A stretch of DNA of 64,000 nucleotides, from assembly GCA_020199775.1 (NCBI GenBank), contig JAIVJZ010000009.1, forward strand, positions 106,813 to 170,812, given 5' to 3'. This document shows positions 34,482-44,184 of this stretch, piece by piece; within the stretch, counting starts at the first letter, position 1, and each line of letters begins with the position of its first letter. The translations under genes were made by a program, and so were the position numbers. The stretch comes from Acidobacteriota bacterium. GTDB lineage: Bacteria; Acidobacteriota; Blastocatellia; Pyrinomonadales; Pyrinomonadaceae. The notes under the pieces were generated by a model. The model saw only the letters and a program-made list of their open reading frames with translations, had not been told where the DNA came from and searched no databases.

Positions 34482-35891
34482 ATGAAAACAGTTGCCGTCC
34501 TGTTGCTCCTAGTGTCTGCCTTCGCCCCCGCGAATGCGCAGACGGAATCTCAGTCTCCGACCCCGGCTCAGTTCAGCCGCCCGCGTAGCGTCGTGAGCGC
34601 GCCCGCGCAGGAAACGCAGCGGCAGTCCCCCGGGCAGCCCGCGCCGAACGTGGCCGCCCCCGTCAACGTTCCGACGGCGCGGCCACAGCAGACGCCCGCC
34701 GCAGGAGGAGGAGGAGGAGGAGTCTCGCCGGGCGCACCGAACGGCACGACCCCCGCGCGGCAGCAGCAGCCCGCCGTCGTGCCGTCGCTGGCAACTCCGG
34801 CCTTCGTGCCCGCCATCGCGTTGAAGCCCGCGACGCCGATCAGCCCGGAGAAGGTGCGCGCACGCATCCTCGAATCGCAACGCATCTTCAAGACGCGCAT
34901 CACGCCGACCGCTTTAGGGCAGACGCCCAACCTGAATTTCGTGACCATCGCCGCGCTCGACCACGATTCGTCGCAGATACATTTGCTGACGCTGGCGAAG
35001 GAAGTGTTTCTCAAAAAAGACAACGAGATGACGGTCGCCTCTTCGCTCGGCGGCTTCCTGCGCGTGCGTATCGTGCGCTCCAATTACGTCAACACCGCCG
35101 TCGCCGTCTCCGATCTGACGGGGCGGCAACTCGCGCCGCTGCTCGTCGAATACCCGATTGAGAAGTTCGGCAGGTATCGCGAGACGGCCTATTACACCTC
35201 CGCGCACCCCGCGCTACTCACGCCCGAACTCGTCAAGAACGGTCAACACTACGTCCGCACGATGGTCGACTTGGCCGCCAAGCGGCTCAAAGACAAAGGG
35301 CATCACATGACGCCCGAAGTGTTGGACATGGCCGAACGCCTGTGTCTCGTCGAGCACGTCGATCACGACCGCTTCCGCAAGGAGTCGCGCCTCGCGGTCT
35401 TCAACGAGGTCTACGCGCTCTACGCGCTGAACGAACTCGACACCTACCGCTACTCGGTGAGCACGGCCGGGGCGGGCGGCATGGTGCAGATGATCCCGTG
35501 GACTTACCAGATGCTCAGGCAGCGTTATCCGGCCGTCGGCCTCAACCCCGATTTCGTGCTCGGCATGCGCAACCACGGCAACGCCCTCGAAGCGATGTTG
35601 CTCTACATCCGTGACACGTGGAGCGACCTCCTGCTCAACGAGACCATCAACGGCGCGCTCGCGAGCGGCATCGCCACGCCCTCCGACTTGATCGCCGCCG
35701 GTTATAATTCCAACCCGGCGAAACTCGCCGGTTACATCCGTCGCGGCGGCACGGCATGGCGCACGCTGATCCCGCGCGAGACGCAGATGTATCTTCAGAT
35801 TTACCAGTCGCTGGAATCGCTGACGCCTATCAAAGCCCGCGCGAAGCAGCCGAAGACGCCGCCGACGCAAACGGAAGAGGTTAAGAGTTAG
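34482..35891 (+). CDS. Secreted protein with lytic-transglycosylase-like domain
   Basis: A 469 aa exported protein (signal peptide 1-19, APANA). Residues 20-115 are Pro/Gln/Ala-rich and disordered, including a run of six glycines (75-80). The C-terminal half has NELDTYRYSVSTAGAGGMVQMIPWTYQMLRQRYP (317-350), resembling the E...S-x-x-G-A-x-G-x-x-Q-x-x-P core of SLT-type lytic transglycosylases, with Glu318 as possible catalytic acid. Activity on peptidoglycan is inferred, not shown. GAAGGATTTTAC lies upstream of the ATG. It neighbours the NlpC/P60 gene. Confidence 0.65.
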   Translation: MKTVAVLLLLVSAFAPANAQTESQSPTPAQFSRPRSVVSAPAQETQRQSPGQPAPNVAAPVNVPTARPQQTPAAGGGGGGVSPGAPNGTTPARQQQPAVVPSLATPAFVPAIALKPATPISPEKVRARILESQRIFKTRITPTALGQTPNLNFVTIAALDHDSSQIHLLTLAKEVFLKKDNEMTVASSLGGFLRVRIVRSNYVNTAVAVSDLTGRQLAPLLVEYPIEKFGRYRETAYYTSAHPALLTPELVKNGQHYVRTMVDLAAKRLKDKGHHMTPEVLDMAERLCLVEHVDHDRFRKESRLAVFNEVYALYALNELDTYRYSVSTAGAGGMVQMIPWTYQMLRQRYPAVGLNPDFVLGMRNHGNALEAMLLYIRDTWSDLLLNETINGALASGIATPSDLIAAGYNSNPAKLAGYIRRGGTAWRTLIPRETQMYLQIYQSLESLTPIKARAKQPKTPPTQTEEVKS

Positions 35892-35942
35892 TCGTCAAGT
35901 GTGCCACGTTGAGGACGCGCAGTTGCAAATGCGCGGCGACCG

Positions 35943-37808
35943 CTAAGCCGTGAACGTTTGGGCGAAGACGAACGGAGGGCGGCGAACCGGAACGCAGAGT
36001 TTCCGGTGTTTGTAGAGTCGCCAGTAGAGGCCGCGCAGGGTGAGCAATTCCTGATGCGAACCCTGCTCGCGGATTTCGCCGTGGTGGAGGACGACGATGC
36101 GGTCGGCGCGCTGGATGGTGGAGAGGCGGTGCGCGACGAGGATGGCCGTGCGGTCGAGCATCACGCGTTCGATGGCCTGTTGGATGAGTTGCTCGGTCTC
36201 GGTGTCAATCGAACTCGTCGCCTCGTCGAGAATCAGGAGGGCGGGGTCGAAGGCCAGCGCGCGCGCGAAACTGATCAACTGCTTCTGCCCGACCGACAAC
36301 CCGGCCCCGCGCTCGCGCACCTCCGACTTGAAGCCTTCCGGCAATTTTTCGATGAAGCTGTTCGCATGAACTTCGCGCGCCGCCCAAGCGACGCGCTCGT
36401 CCGGCATCTCCCCGCGGCCGAGCCGGATGTTGCCCTCGACCGTGCCGCTGAACAAAAACACGTCCTGCAACACGACCGCGAAATTTTCGCGCAGCGTCCT
36501 CAAGTCCCACTCGCGCACGTCCACGCCGTCGAGCAGCACGCGCCCGCGCTGCACGTCGTAGAAGCGCATGAGCAGGTTCGTGATCGTCGTCTTGCCCGAC
36601 CCCGTGTGCCCGACGAGCGCGACCGCCTGCCCCGGCTCGACCGCGAAGGACACGTCTTTCAACACCCAGTCCTCATCTTTGTAAGCGAACCAGACGTTCT
36701 CGAATTCGATGCGACCGCGCGCGCGCCCCGTCCGCACAGGCGCGGCGGGCGTCTGGATGGCGATGGGCAGGTCGAGCGTTTTGAAGAGGCGGTGCGAGGC
36801 GACCATCGCGGCTTGCAGCACGTTGTACTTGTCGGAGATGTCGCGGATCGGTTGAAAGAGAGCCTGCGAGTATTGGATGAAGGCGACGAGCGCGCCGAGC
36901 GTCAGCAGTTGCGGCGCGCCGGGCGTCGTGCCCATCACGCGATAGCCGCCGTACCAGACGATGAGTGCGATGCCGATTGCGCCGATGAAATCGACGAGCG
37001 GGAAGAAGACCGCGTAGTAAAAGATCGTATCGACGTTGGCGCGCCGGTATTCGTCGTTGAGTTCGCGGAACTTGCGCTCCGACTTCGCCTCGCGGTTGAA
37101 AATCTGGACGGTCTGCGCGCCCGACACGTGTTCCTGCAAAAACGAGTTGATGCGCGCCAGACGCGTGCGCACCATATCGTAGCCGCGCCGCGCGTGCTCG
37201 CGAAACCACGAGGTCGCGGCGAAGAGGAGCGGGACGGTGACGAGCGTGACGAGCGTGAGCCGCCAGTCCATCGCCAGCATGATGCCGATGATGATGAAGA
37301 TCGTGGCGAGATCGCCGAGCACGTCCGTGACGCCGGAGGTGAACAGTTCGTTCAGGGCGTCAACGTCGGAAGTCAGGCGCGTCATGATGCGGCCGACGGG
37401 GTGTTGGTCGAAGTAGGCCACCTCCTGATGTTGCAGCTTCTCGTAAAGCTCGGCGCGCAGGTCGTACATGACGTGCTGGCCGATGGTGTTGAGCAGGACG
37501 GCCGCCGCGTATGAGAAGAGAAACGTCAGGAGCAGCACGGCGAGCATCGCGAGCGCGAGCCACATCAAACCGCCCGGCCGGCAGGGCACGCCGCCCTGCT
37601 GGCACGGCACGATGTACCAGTCAATCGCGTACTGCGTGAACTTCGGTTGCAGCACGCGCAGCCCGTTCAAGGCCAGCGTCAGCAGCAGCGCGGGAACGAG
37701 CAGCCGCAGGTAGGGTCTGAGGTAGCGCAAGAGACGACGCGCGATCTGCGAGTCGTAAGTTTTGCCGATGGCCTCTTCTTCGTGAAATTTTTGAACCGCT
37801 GTCGCCAT
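35943..37808 (-). CDS. ABC exporter half-transporter (consensus-site subunit)
   Basis: A 621 aa fused membrane/ATPase protein, six helices in residues 35-330. ATPase motifs: Walker A GHTGSGKT (400-407), Walker B LLILDE with catalytic Glu529, but a deviant signature LSVGQ (504-508). Its partner encoded at 38359-40101 has the opposite pattern (LSGGQ, no catalytic Glu), so the two should form a heterodimer with one active and one degenerate ATP site. An insertion with [13 protein letters not shown] lies between the first two helices. Substrate unknown; lipid or drug exporters share this build. Confidence 0.92.
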   Translation of the reverse strand: MATAVQKFHEEEAIGKTYDSQIARRLLRYLRPYLRLLVPALLLTLALNGLRVLQPKFTQYAIDWYIVPCQQGGVPCRPGGLMWLALAMLAVLLLTFLFSYAAAVLLNTIGQHVMYDLRAELYEKLQHQEVAYFDQHPVGRIMTRLTSDVDALNELFTSGVTDVLGDLATIFIIIGIMLAMDWRLTLVTLVTVPLLFAATSWFREHARRGYDMVRTRLARINSFLQEHVSGAQTVQIFNREAKSERKFRELNDEYRRANVDTIFYYAVFFPLVDFIGAIGIALIVWYGGYRVMGTTPGAPQLLTLGALVAFIQYSQALFQPIRDISDKYNVLQAAMVASHRLFKTLDLPIAIQTPAAPVRTGRARGRIEFENVWFAYKDEDWVLKDVSFAVEPGQAVALVGHTGSGKTTITNLLMRFYDVQRGRVLLDGVDVREWDLRTLRENFAVVLQDVFLFSGTVEGNIRLGRGEMPDERVAWAAREVHANSFIEKLPEGFKSEVRERGAGLSVGQKQLISFARALAFDPALLILDEATSSIDTETEQLIQQAIERVMLDRTAILVAHRLSTIQRADRIVVLHHGEIREQGSHQELLTLRGLYWRLYKHRKLCVPVRRPPFVFAQTFTA

Positions 37809-37828
37809 GCTTGAAAATTTTCCGCCGG

Positions 37829-38293
37829 TTATAAAGTCGTCTTATTTAAATTCGCGCTCGCGTCGTTCACTTCGATCCGGTCGAGCGCGCCGCGCACGGG
37901 GAAGTGGAGCAGCAGCCCCGCCGCCGCGATGATGAACGAGTGGAGCGCGTAGGCCAGTCCCGTGATGACGTAGGCGGCGAAGCCCAGCAGCGCGGTCAGT
38001 TCGCACATGGCGAAGGCCAGCACGTAGGCGGTCGTGCCGAGATCGACGCGTCGCTTTTCGGCGGCCTGAGCCAGCAGCTTGCGCCTGACGAGAAACGAGA
38101 CGAGGAAAGTCGAGAAGCCGATTGCGCCGAGCGTCCACGCCAGCGTGTGATTGCCGTCCGCGCTCGCCTCCGGCCGGATGACGTAAGTCAGAGAGAAAAG
38201 CAGCACGAGCGACAGAAGTTGCGCGCCCCAGAGGAGCAGCAACCCGCGCCGCCGCGCTTCGGGCGGCACTTGCCGGAACGGACTTTCATTCAT
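37829..38293 (-). CDS. Small four-helix membrane protein between ABC exporter genes
   Basis: A 154 aa integral membrane protein with helices near 18-40, 50-68, 87-110 and 113-133 and a charged pair RRK between helices 2 and 3. No family recognised. The helical hairpin [20 protein letters not shown] carries a buried Glu and superficially resembles an ATP-synthase c-type hairpin. It sits 20 nt before one ABC subunit gene and 65 nt after the other on the same strand, suggesting an accessory role. GGAGTGAAAGCCG precedes the ATG. Confidence 0.7.
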   Translation of the reverse strand: MNESPFRQVPPEARRRGLLLLWGAQLLSLVLLFSLTYVIRPEASADGNHTLAWTLGAIGFSTFLVSFLVRRKLLAQAAEKRRVDLGTTAYVLAFAMCELTALLGFAAYVITGLAYALHSFIIAAAGLLLHFPVRGALDRIEVNDASANLNKTTL

Positions 38294-38358
38294 CGGCTTT
38301 CACTCCAAACTCCGCTGTCGCAACTCGACGCTGCTCGCATTCCGACGATAATCAAAAT

Positions 38359-40101
38359 CTAACTCGCCGCCAATTCTTCTTCCAAAAGTTGCCGCTCGTA
38401 GAGCGCGGCGTATTCGCCGCCGCGCGCGAGCAGTTCGTCGTGCGTGCCGCGTTCGACGATGTGGCCTTCGTCGAGCACGCAGATGAGGTCTGCGTCGCGC
38501 ACGGTGGAGACGCGGTGCGAGACGATGAGACTCGTGCGCTCGCGCATCACGCCGCGCAGTTGCGCGAGGATTTTCTCCTCGGTGTAGGTGTCAACGCTGG
38601 AGAGCGCGTCGTCGAGAATCAGGATGCGCGGCTGGCGCATGACGGCGCGCGCAATCGCGGTGCGCTGCTTCTGCCCGCCGGAGAGCGTGATGCCGCGCTC
38701 GCCGACGAGCGTGTCGAAGCCCTCGGGAAAGCCGCGTATGTCCTCGCTCAGACCGGCGATCTCCGCCGCCCATTCGATCTCGGCGCGCTGCGCGCTCTCG
38801 ACCCCGAAGGCGATGTTTTCGGCGAGCGATTCGCTGAACAGGAAAGTCTCCTGCGGGACGTAGCCGATGCTGGAGCGCAACTGCGCGAGCGGGTAGTCGG
38901 CGAGCGGCACGTCGTCGATCAAGACCGAGCCGTGCGGCGCGTCCATCATGCGCGGGAGCAAGTTCATCAGCGTGGACTTGCCCGTGCCCGTGCGCCCGAC
39001 GAAGGCGACGGTCTGCCCCGCCTCGATCACGAGGTTGATGTCGCGCAGCACCGGCGGCAAGTGTTCGTTGTAGCCGAACGTCAGGTTGCGAAACTCGATG
39101 CGCCCCCTGATCTGCGGCTGCGGGCGCACGCCTTCCGCGTCGGCGATGGCCGGTTTGATCGCGAAGACGCTGTTCATGCGTTTGAGGCTCGCCGTGCCGC
39201 GTTGATAGAGGTTGACGACGTAGCCGAGCGCGATGAGCGGCCAGATGAGGCGCGCGAGATAGAGGTTGAACTCCGTGAACTGCCCGACCGTGATCTGGCC
39301 TCGGACGGCCAGCACGCCGCCGTACCAGAGAATCAGGACGAAGCCCAACCCGATCAGGAATTGCATCAGCGGGCGCATCACGGCGTCGATGCGGACGAGT
39401 CCCAGATTGCGCTCGGCGTATTCGCGGTTGAGACTTTTGAAGACCGCGATCTCGGCCTCTTCCTGCGCGTAGGCGCGCACGACCCGCACGCCCGTAAAAT
39501 TTTCCTGCGCGCGCGCGGAAATCTGCGCGAAGAAATCCTGAATCTTCTCGAAGCGCACGTGTACCTGCTGGCCGAAGTATTTCACCGTCAGGGAGACGAG
39601 CGGCATCGTCACGAAGAGCAGGAGCGTCAGGCGCACGCTGATCCGCAGCATCAACGGCAGGATGAGCACGACGACGAAGATCGTTTGCAGCGTGTACATG
39701 ATCATCGGCCCGGCGAGTTGCCGCACGGCGGCCAGATCGTTCGTCGCGCGCGCCATCAGATCGCCCGTGCGGTTGGCCTGAAAGAAAGAGAGCGGGAGTT
39801 GTTGCAGGTGGCGGTAAAAGTCCTGCCGCAGATCGAACTCGACGTGGCGCGACATGCCGATCAGGATGCGCCGCTGCAAAAACAGGAACGTGCCGCTGAC
39901 CAGACTGACGCCGAGGATGAGGAGCGCGTAACGCGTCAGTTTCGCCCACGTCACGTCCGAGCGCAGCCCGTCCACGGCGCGACCGACGAGCAGCGGGATG
40001 AACAGCCCGACCACCACCGAGGCCAGGATGCAAACGACTCCCGTGATGAGCTCTTTTTTATACGGGCGAAAATAGAGGCTGAATTTTTTCAGATCGTCCA
40101 T
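38359..40101 (-). CDS. ABC exporter half-transporter (degenerate-site subunit)
   Basis: A 580 aa half-transporter with the TMD in 15-300. Walker [10 protein letters not shown] (369-377) and a canonical signature LSGGQ (473-477), but Walker B reads LILDDALSS, placing Asp498 where the catalytic Glu belongs. This is the hallmark of the degenerate half of heterodimeric exporters such as TM287/288 or BmrCD. It is the first gene of the three-gene unit. Confidence 0.92.
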   Translation of the reverse strand: MDDLKKFSLYFRPYKKELITGVVCILASVVVGLFIPLLVGRAVDGLRSDVTWAKLTRYALLILGVSLVSGTFLFLQRRILIGMSRHVEFDLRQDFYRHLQQLPLSFFQANRTGDLMARATNDLAAVRQLAGPMIMYTLQTIFVVVLILPLMLRISVRLTLLLFVTMPLVSLTVKYFGQQVHVRFEKIQDFFAQISARAQENFTGVRVVRAYAQEEAEIAVFKSLNREYAERNLGLVRIDAVMRPLMQFLIGLGFVLILWYGGVLAVRGQITVGQFTEFNLYLARLIWPLIALGYVVNLYQRGTASLKRMNSVFAIKPAIADAEGVRPQPQIRGRIEFRNLTFGYNEHLPPVLRDINLVIEAGQTVAFVGRTGTGKSTLMNLLPRMMDAPHGSVLIDDVPLADYPLAQLRSSIGYVPQETFLFSESLAENIAFGVESAQRAEIEWAAEIAGLSEDIRGFPEGFDTLVGERGITLSGGQKQRTAIARAVMRQPRILILDDALSSVDTYTEEKILAQLRGVMRERTSLIVSHRVSTVRDADLICVLDEGHIVERGTHDELLARGGEYAALYERQLLEEELAAS

Positions 40102-40211
40102 AACAGGGAAACCGGGTCGGCCGCACGCAAAATATCATAAGCCTTCGGGGCGAACCCGCCGCGCCTATGATGCGCGACTTTCTCCCCAAAACCAAACGGA
40201 GAAGGGCAGGG

Positions 40212-40294
40212 AAATAAGGGCAAAGGGTAAAGGGTAAGGGGTAAAGGAAGAATCAACCTCCTTTACCCCTTACCCTTTACCCTTTGCCCTTTAT
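40212..40294. repeat. Palindromic 7-mer array, GGGTAAA type (site 15)
   Basis: AATAAGGGCAAAGGGTAAAG, GGTAAGGGGTAAAGG, short loop AAGAATCAACCT, then CCTTTACCCCTTACCC and CCTTTGCCCTTTATT. Each variant unit (GGGCAAA, GGGGTAA) has its exact complement at the mirrored position. It directly follows the GGDEF gene stop and precedes the ABC gene. Confidence 0.9.
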
Positions 40295-41977
40295 TCAGGC
40301 GACGGACGTATGAATCGGCGGCTCGGCCTCGGCCTGTGCCGAAATCTCCGCGGGCGCACCGTACATCTCGTCGCTGACTTCGGTCTGTTCGCTCGGTGGG
40401 GTGCAGATGCGATTGCGCCCGGCGCGTTTGGCTTCGTAGAGCGCGCGGTCGGCCGAGCCGACAAGCCCGTCGCGCGAGTTGGCGTGCAGCGGGAACGTGG
40501 CGAGGCCGAACGAGCCGGTGATGTAGCCGATGCCGGGCACTTCCGTCGTCTCCAGACGCGAGCGCAGACGCTCTGCGACGATGAGCGCGCCGTCGAGTCC
40601 GGCCTGCGGGAGGATGACCGCAAACTCTTCGCCGCCGTAACGCGCGGCCGTGTCCACGCCGCGCAGTTCGTCGCGCAACACGTCGGCGAGGAAACGCAGG
40701 GCGGCGTCGCCCGCGTCGTGGCCGTAGGTGTCGTTGACGCGCTTGAAGTGGTCTATGTCGAGCATGATGAGCGAGACCGGCTGGCGCATGCGGATCGCGA
40801 GTCTGAGGTCGCGCTCAAGCTGCATCTCGAAGGAGCGGCGGTTGACGCAGCCCGTCAAACCGTCGGTCAGAGCCAACTGCTGCATCTGCGTGAACAGGCG
40901 CGCGTGGTTGACGGCGACGGCCACCTGATCGGCCACCGTGCGCAGGAGCAGGAGTTCGTTCTCTTGCCAGATGCGATGCGGGTCGTCCGAACAAACCAGC
41001 AGCACGCCCATCGAGCGCGCCTGATAGAGAAGCGGCACAACGGCCAGCGGGCGCGTCTCGTCGTCGGTCTGCGCGCTTGTCCCGCGCTGCTCGTCGAGCA
41101 CGTAATGTTTGAGGCGGCGCGCGAGTTGGGTGTGGTAGGCGTAGAGATCGTTGACGAGGGCTTCGCGGTCTTCTTCGGTCGGCTCGCCGTCGCGGAAGTA
41201 GCACTTCATCACCGGCGATTGATCGTTTTCGCCTTCGACGTGGAGGCCGCTCAGTTGCACGCCGAGCGCGCGCCCGACTTCGTCCACCGTCGTCTGCAAG
41301 ACGCTCGGCAGTGAGAGCGAACTCCTGATCGCCGATGCGATGCGGTTGATGGCGACCTCGCGCGCGGCCTGTTCTTGCAGGAGGCGCGCGAGTTTGGTCG
41401 TGACGGAGACGGTCAGTTGCAGCGAAGTGGCCTTCGGCATGCAGGTGCGAACGGCCTGCGAGAAGGCTTCGGTCTGCTCGAAGCGTTCGGCCGTGACGCG
41501 CGCCATCAGGTATTCCAGAGCCGAGTAGACGATGTCGGGCTCAAACGTCCAGATGACTTCGCTCTCGGTAATAGTTTCCGACCCTTCGGTCGTTTGGCCG
41601 CGCAGCGAAACGAGCAGGGCGGAGAAGCGCGCGTCGGCGATGATCACGAAGTGCTCGTTGTTGCCGTCCTGCGCGCGCACCAGCAGCATCGAGTCGCGCA
41701 CCAGGTCGAGAAACTGCATCTCGTTGTAGGCATCGTCGGGTGCGAGGAAGAAGAAGGCGTGACGCGCCGCCTGCCCGACTTTCAAGACGCGTTCGGCCGA
41801 ACGCGGAGACCTCTCAACCTGCAACGGCAAACTCTCGACCACCAACGCCGCCAGATTGTTTTCCAACACCACGTCCTCGAAATAGCGATGCAGTTGCGCA
41901 ATCGTCTGATCAGCGCAACGCATGGGCGTCAACTGTCGGGAGTGTTGGGAAAGTAGCGCTTGATAAAGAGAAAGCAT
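40295..41977 (-). CDS. Diguanylate cyclase with DICT-like and GAF sensory domains
   Basis: A 560 aa cytoplasmic signalling protein. Residues 1-190 look like a DICT sensory domain; 205-365 is a GAF domain (ASAIRSSLSLPSVLQTTVDEVG ... LLLLRTVADQVAVAVNHARLF); 370-540 is GGDEF. The active motif is GGEEF (448-452), the inhibitory I-site RGVD (439-442) lies exactly five residues before it, and ALTDGLTGCVNRRSF and DIDHFKRVNDTYGHDAGD are intact. It should make c-di-GMP with product inhibition. The C-terminal tail is acidic. An unusual AT-rich palindrome lies upstream. Confidence 0.93.
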   Translation of the reverse strand: MLSLYQALLSQHSRQLTPMRCADQTIAQLHRYFEDVVLENNLAALVVESLPLQVERSPRSAERVLKVGQAARHAFFFLAPDDAYNEMQFLDLVRDSMLLVRAQDGNNEHFVIIADARFSALLVSLRGQTTEGSETITESEVIWTFEPDIVYSALEYLMARVTAERFEQTEAFSQAVRTCMPKATSLQLTVSVTTKLARLLQEQAAREVAINRIASAIRSSLSLPSVLQTTVDEVGRALGVQLSGLHVEGENDQSPVMKCYFRDGEPTEEDREALVNDLYAYHTQLARRLKHYVLDEQRGTSAQTDDETRPLAVVPLLYQARSMGVLLVCSDDPHRIWQENELLLLRTVADQVAVAVNHARLFTQMQQLALTDGLTGCVNRRSFEMQLERDLRLAIRMRQPVSLIMLDIDHFKRVNDTYGHDAGDAALRFLADVLRDELRGVDTAARYGGEEFAVILPQAGLDGALIVAERLRSRLETTEVPGIGYITGSFGLATFPLHANSRDGLVGSADRALYEAKRAGRNRICTPPSEQTEVSDEMYGAPAEISAQAEAEPPIHTSVA

Positions 41978-42064
41978 GAGCTTTAGTGACCGGACAGACC
42001 TGATGAGGCTCGTTCAAGAGGAACTGCGGATGTGAAACCCTCGTCGCCGCGTTTGGAAACGGCT

Positions 42065-42105
42065 TAGACAAAACATATTTTGCATTAATTAACACGTTTT
42101 GTCTA
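42065..42105. promoter_or_regulatory. AT-rich compound palindrome upstream of the diguanylate cyclase
   Basis: TAGACAAAAC (42065-42074) and GTTTTGTCTA (42096-42105) are perfect 10 bp inverted repeats whose centres are 31 bp apart, about three helical turns. Inside lies a second palindrome CAAAA-CATA-TTTTG (42069-42082) and ATTAATTAA. It lies 88-128 bp upstream of the GGDEF start, in a very AT-rich island. An operator for a dimeric regulator is likely. Confidence 0.5.
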
Positions 42106-42190
42106 TGAATATTTACAAGACACATTTCGCCCGCCGGAAGACTCCTCTCCGTTTTTGCACCGCGTGAGATTATTCGCGCAAACAAACGAC

Positions 42191-42613
42191 TTAGTTGAGT
42201 TTCAGATAGGTTGTCAGGGCTGTCACGACAAGTGCGCCGGATTCGTTGAAAATCTCGATGGAGACGGTGGCGACGCGTCGCCCGGCGCGAACGACGCGTG
42301 CGCGGGCAGTTAATTTGCCTTCCGTCACGGGGCGCAGGTAGTGGAGCGTGAGGTCGACGGTGACGGTCTGTTCTTCGGGTTCGAGCGTGGTGAGGACGGC
42401 GAAGGCGGAGGCCGTGTCGGCCAGCGAAGCGAGCGCGCCGCCGTGCATGATGCCGCCGAACCGCTCCAACTCCGGCCGCGCGCTCATGGACAGGGTGGCC
42501 GCGCCCCGCGTGGCGGTTTCAAAACTGATGCCGAGCAGGTGCGCGTAAGGGATGCGGCTGATTCCTTCGCGCAAGCGGCTCAACTGTTCGGGCGTCAGTG
42601 GGATTTCGCTCAA
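42191..42613 (-). CDS. PaaI-type hotdog thioesterase
   Basis: A 140 aa single hotdog domain: FGGIMHGGALASLADTASAFAV (the HGG loop that binds CoA thioesters) and VDLTLHYLRPVTEGKLTARARVV. It hydrolyses acyl- or aryl-CoA. The start is TTG 42613 overlapping the YbjQ stop (TTGA), giving the product MSEIPLTPEQ; this implies coupled translation. Native acyl group unknown. Confidence 0.87.
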   Translation of the reverse strand: MSEIPLTPEQLSRLREGISRIPYAHLLGISFETATRGAATLSMSARPELERFGGIMHGGALASLADTASAFAVLTTLEPEEQTVTVDLTLHYLRPVTEGKLTARARVVRAGRRVATVSIEIFNESGALVVTALTTYLKLN

Positions 42614-43023
42614 GAGTTGTAGAGTCCCGACCCGTCGCTGGATTCGACGACGACGGCCGTGCCGTAGGCGAGCACCTCCGTGATGCCGCTCCCCAACTCG
42701 GTCGCGTCGTAGCGCGCGCCGATGATGGCGTTTGCGCCGAGTTCGGTGGCGTGCTGCACCATAATCTCGAACGCCTCGCGGCGCGTCTGCTCGCAGAGGT
42801 TCGTCCACGCGGTGATGTTGCCGCCGACCATCGAATTGACGACCGCGCCGATGTTGACGAAGAGGTTGCGCGAGCGCACGACGATGCCGCGCACGATACC
42901 CAAATTTCGCTTGACGCGGAAGCCGGGCAACTCAAACGCGGTCGTCACCATGTGCGGCGAGACCGAGTAAGTGCGCTCGCTGATCTCGTATGGCGCGCGC
43001 GTCTGGAGAGAGTCGTTGTTCAT
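42610..43023 (-). CDS. YbjQ/UPF0145-family protein
   Basis: A 137 aa protein of the YbjQ family (heavy-metal-binding fold by structure, function unknown): FRVKRNLGIVRGIVVRSRN, REAFEIMVQHATELGANAIIGARYDATE and VLAYGTAVVVE. Length is slightly greater than the usual ~105-110 aa owing to a 20 aa N-terminal addition. It overlaps the thioesterase start. Confidence 0.9.
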   Translation of the reverse strand: MNNDSLQTRAPYEISERTYSVSPHMVTTAFELPGFRVKRNLGIVRGIVVRSRNLFVNIGAVVNSMVGGNITAWTNLCEQTRREAFEIMVQHATELGANAIIGARYDATELGSGITEVLAYGTAVVVESSDGSGLYNS

Positions 43024-43074
43024 AGTTGATGCCCCGTCGTGAAGCGAAACTTGAGACCAATCGCTTGAGAATTA

Positions 43075-43518
43075 TCAATCGCGGAAGAGCGACGGCTGCG
43101 CGTTGCGGCCGTTCGCCTCGTCGCCGCCATCACGCGCTTCTTCCGGCGTCCAGCGATAGCGGCCGAGGTCGCAGCGGTCGCGCGCGTTGAACTCGACGCC
43201 TTCGGCTTCGAGCATGCGCTGCTGCTTATTCATCGGCAACAGCACGCGCCCCGTCGAACACGCGCCCTGCGCGTTGATGACGCGATGCCACGGGACGGAT
43301 TCGTCGGCCTTGTTCATCACGAAGCCGACGGTGCGCGCCGTGTATCCTTCGCCGAGAATCTCCGCGAGTTGCCCGTACGTCATCACACGACCCGCGGGGA
43401 TGCGGCGGACGAGCTCGAACACGCGTTCGTTGTAACCCGGCATGTTAGTGATGGCCGCGTCGTTTGCCGGAGCGCTCAAGTCGCGTCCGGCGTAATGTCG
43501 TTTTGATTTCGTGTCCAT
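43075..43518 (-). CDS. Alkyltransferase-like (ATL) DNA-binding protein
   Basis: A 147 aa protein with only the DNA-binding domain of O6-alkylguanine-DNA alkyltransferase: VFELVRRIPAGRVMTYGQLAEILG, ARTVGFVMNKA and PWHRVINAQG. The PCHRV cysteine is Trp, the defining change of ATL proteins, which flag alkylated guanine for nucleotide-excision repair instead of reversing it. The C-terminal ~45 residues (RYRWTPEEARDGGDEANGRN) extend beyond the usual end. ATG 43518 or Met26 may be the start. Confidence 0.9.
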   Translation of the reverse strand: MDTKSKRHYAGRDLSAPANDAAITNMPGYNERVFELVRRIPAGRVMTYGQLAEILGEGYTARTVGFVMNKADESVPWHRVINAQGACSTGRVLLPMNKQQRMLEAEGVEFNARDRCDLGRYRWTPEEARDGGDEANGRNAQPSLFRD

Positions 43519-43616
43519 CGTTTTTTACCCGTCGCGCCGTGTTCGCGCCACCACGCGCGCCACTCTTCGATTGCGCGTCTGCGCTCGGCCTGCGGAGCCG
43601 CAGGCTGGAAACTGAG

Positions 43617-43772
43617 TCAGGTGTTGGTCGCGTCGCGCAGGCACATCTCGGCCAGAAAGCGCGTGCGCAGGTCGTCGGCCGACAATAATTCGATGAGTCG
43701 CGGGACGGAGAGCCGCGCGAACCCGGCGCGTTCGGCGGCGAAAGTTTTTCGTTTCTCGTTTCGTGCGTTCAT
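43617..43772 (-). CDS. Putative 51 aa protein downstream of the cupin gene
   Basis: MNARNEKRKTFAAERAGFAR then LSVPRLIELLSADDLRTRFL and AEMCLRDATNT. A basic start is followed by an amphipathic helix pair reminiscent of a HEAT-like repeat. It begins 7 nt after the cupin stop in the same orientation, with only a weak ribosome site. No family recognised; may be a fortuitous frame. Confidence 0.35.
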   Translation of the reverse strand: MNARNEKRKTFAAERAGFARLSVPRLIELLSADDLRTRFLAEMCLRDATNT

Positions 43773-43779
43773 CGCTCGT

Positions 43780-44139
43780 TCAGATGCGTTCGAGTTCGGA
43801 GAGGGTGCGATTTGTTTGCCGGTCGCCCGTGTTGAGCGTGGTCTTCGGCTCGATCAGCATGACGTGGACTTCTTCGTCGGCCACCGGCATGTGCTCGACG
43901 CCTCTGGGGATGATCGCAAACTCGCCCTCCGCGAGTCGGAGATCGCGGTCTCTTAATTTGATGGTCAGATTCCCTTTGACGACGAGAAACAATTCGTCTT
44001 CCGCGTCGTGCTTGTGCCAGAGAAATTCGCCCTTGAGCTTGACCAGCTTGATGTAAGCGTCGTTGACCTCGCCGGCGATCTTCGGCTGCCAGTGGTCTTG
44101 AAAGAGACTGAACTTGTCGTTGAGATTTACTACGTCCAA
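43780..44139 (-). CDS. Small cupin-domain protein
   Basis: A 119 aa single cupin: KGEFLWHKHDAEDELFLVVKGNLTI (motif 1, HxH...E) and GEFAIIPRGVEHMPVADEE (motif 2). Metal-binding His and Glu are present; substrate unknown. TTG 44139 is preferred because GGAAGGAG lies 7-8 nt upstream and the product starts MDVVNLNDKFSLF. An ATG at 44157 in front of that ribosome site would bury it. Confidence 0.82.
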   Translation of the reverse strand: MDVVNLNDKFSLFQDHWQPKIAGEVNDAYIKLVKLKGEFLWHKHDAEDELFLVVKGNLTIKLRDRDLRLAEGEFAIIPRGVEHMPVADEEVHVMLIEPKTTLNTGDRQTNRTLSELERI

Positions 44140-44184
44140 GAGAACGCTCCTTCCCATGCGAGGCGACTGCCGCTGAGGCCGGGT

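Noticed and set aside
37829..38293. ATP synthase c-subunit-like protein
   Set aside because: Four helices rather than two, no Gly-zipper pattern and no ATP synthase context; the resemblance is limited to one helix with a buried Glu.
38389..40140. 583-codon plus-strand frame opposite the 580 aa ABC subunit
   Set aside because: Shadow of the ABC gene; all motifs are on the minus strand.
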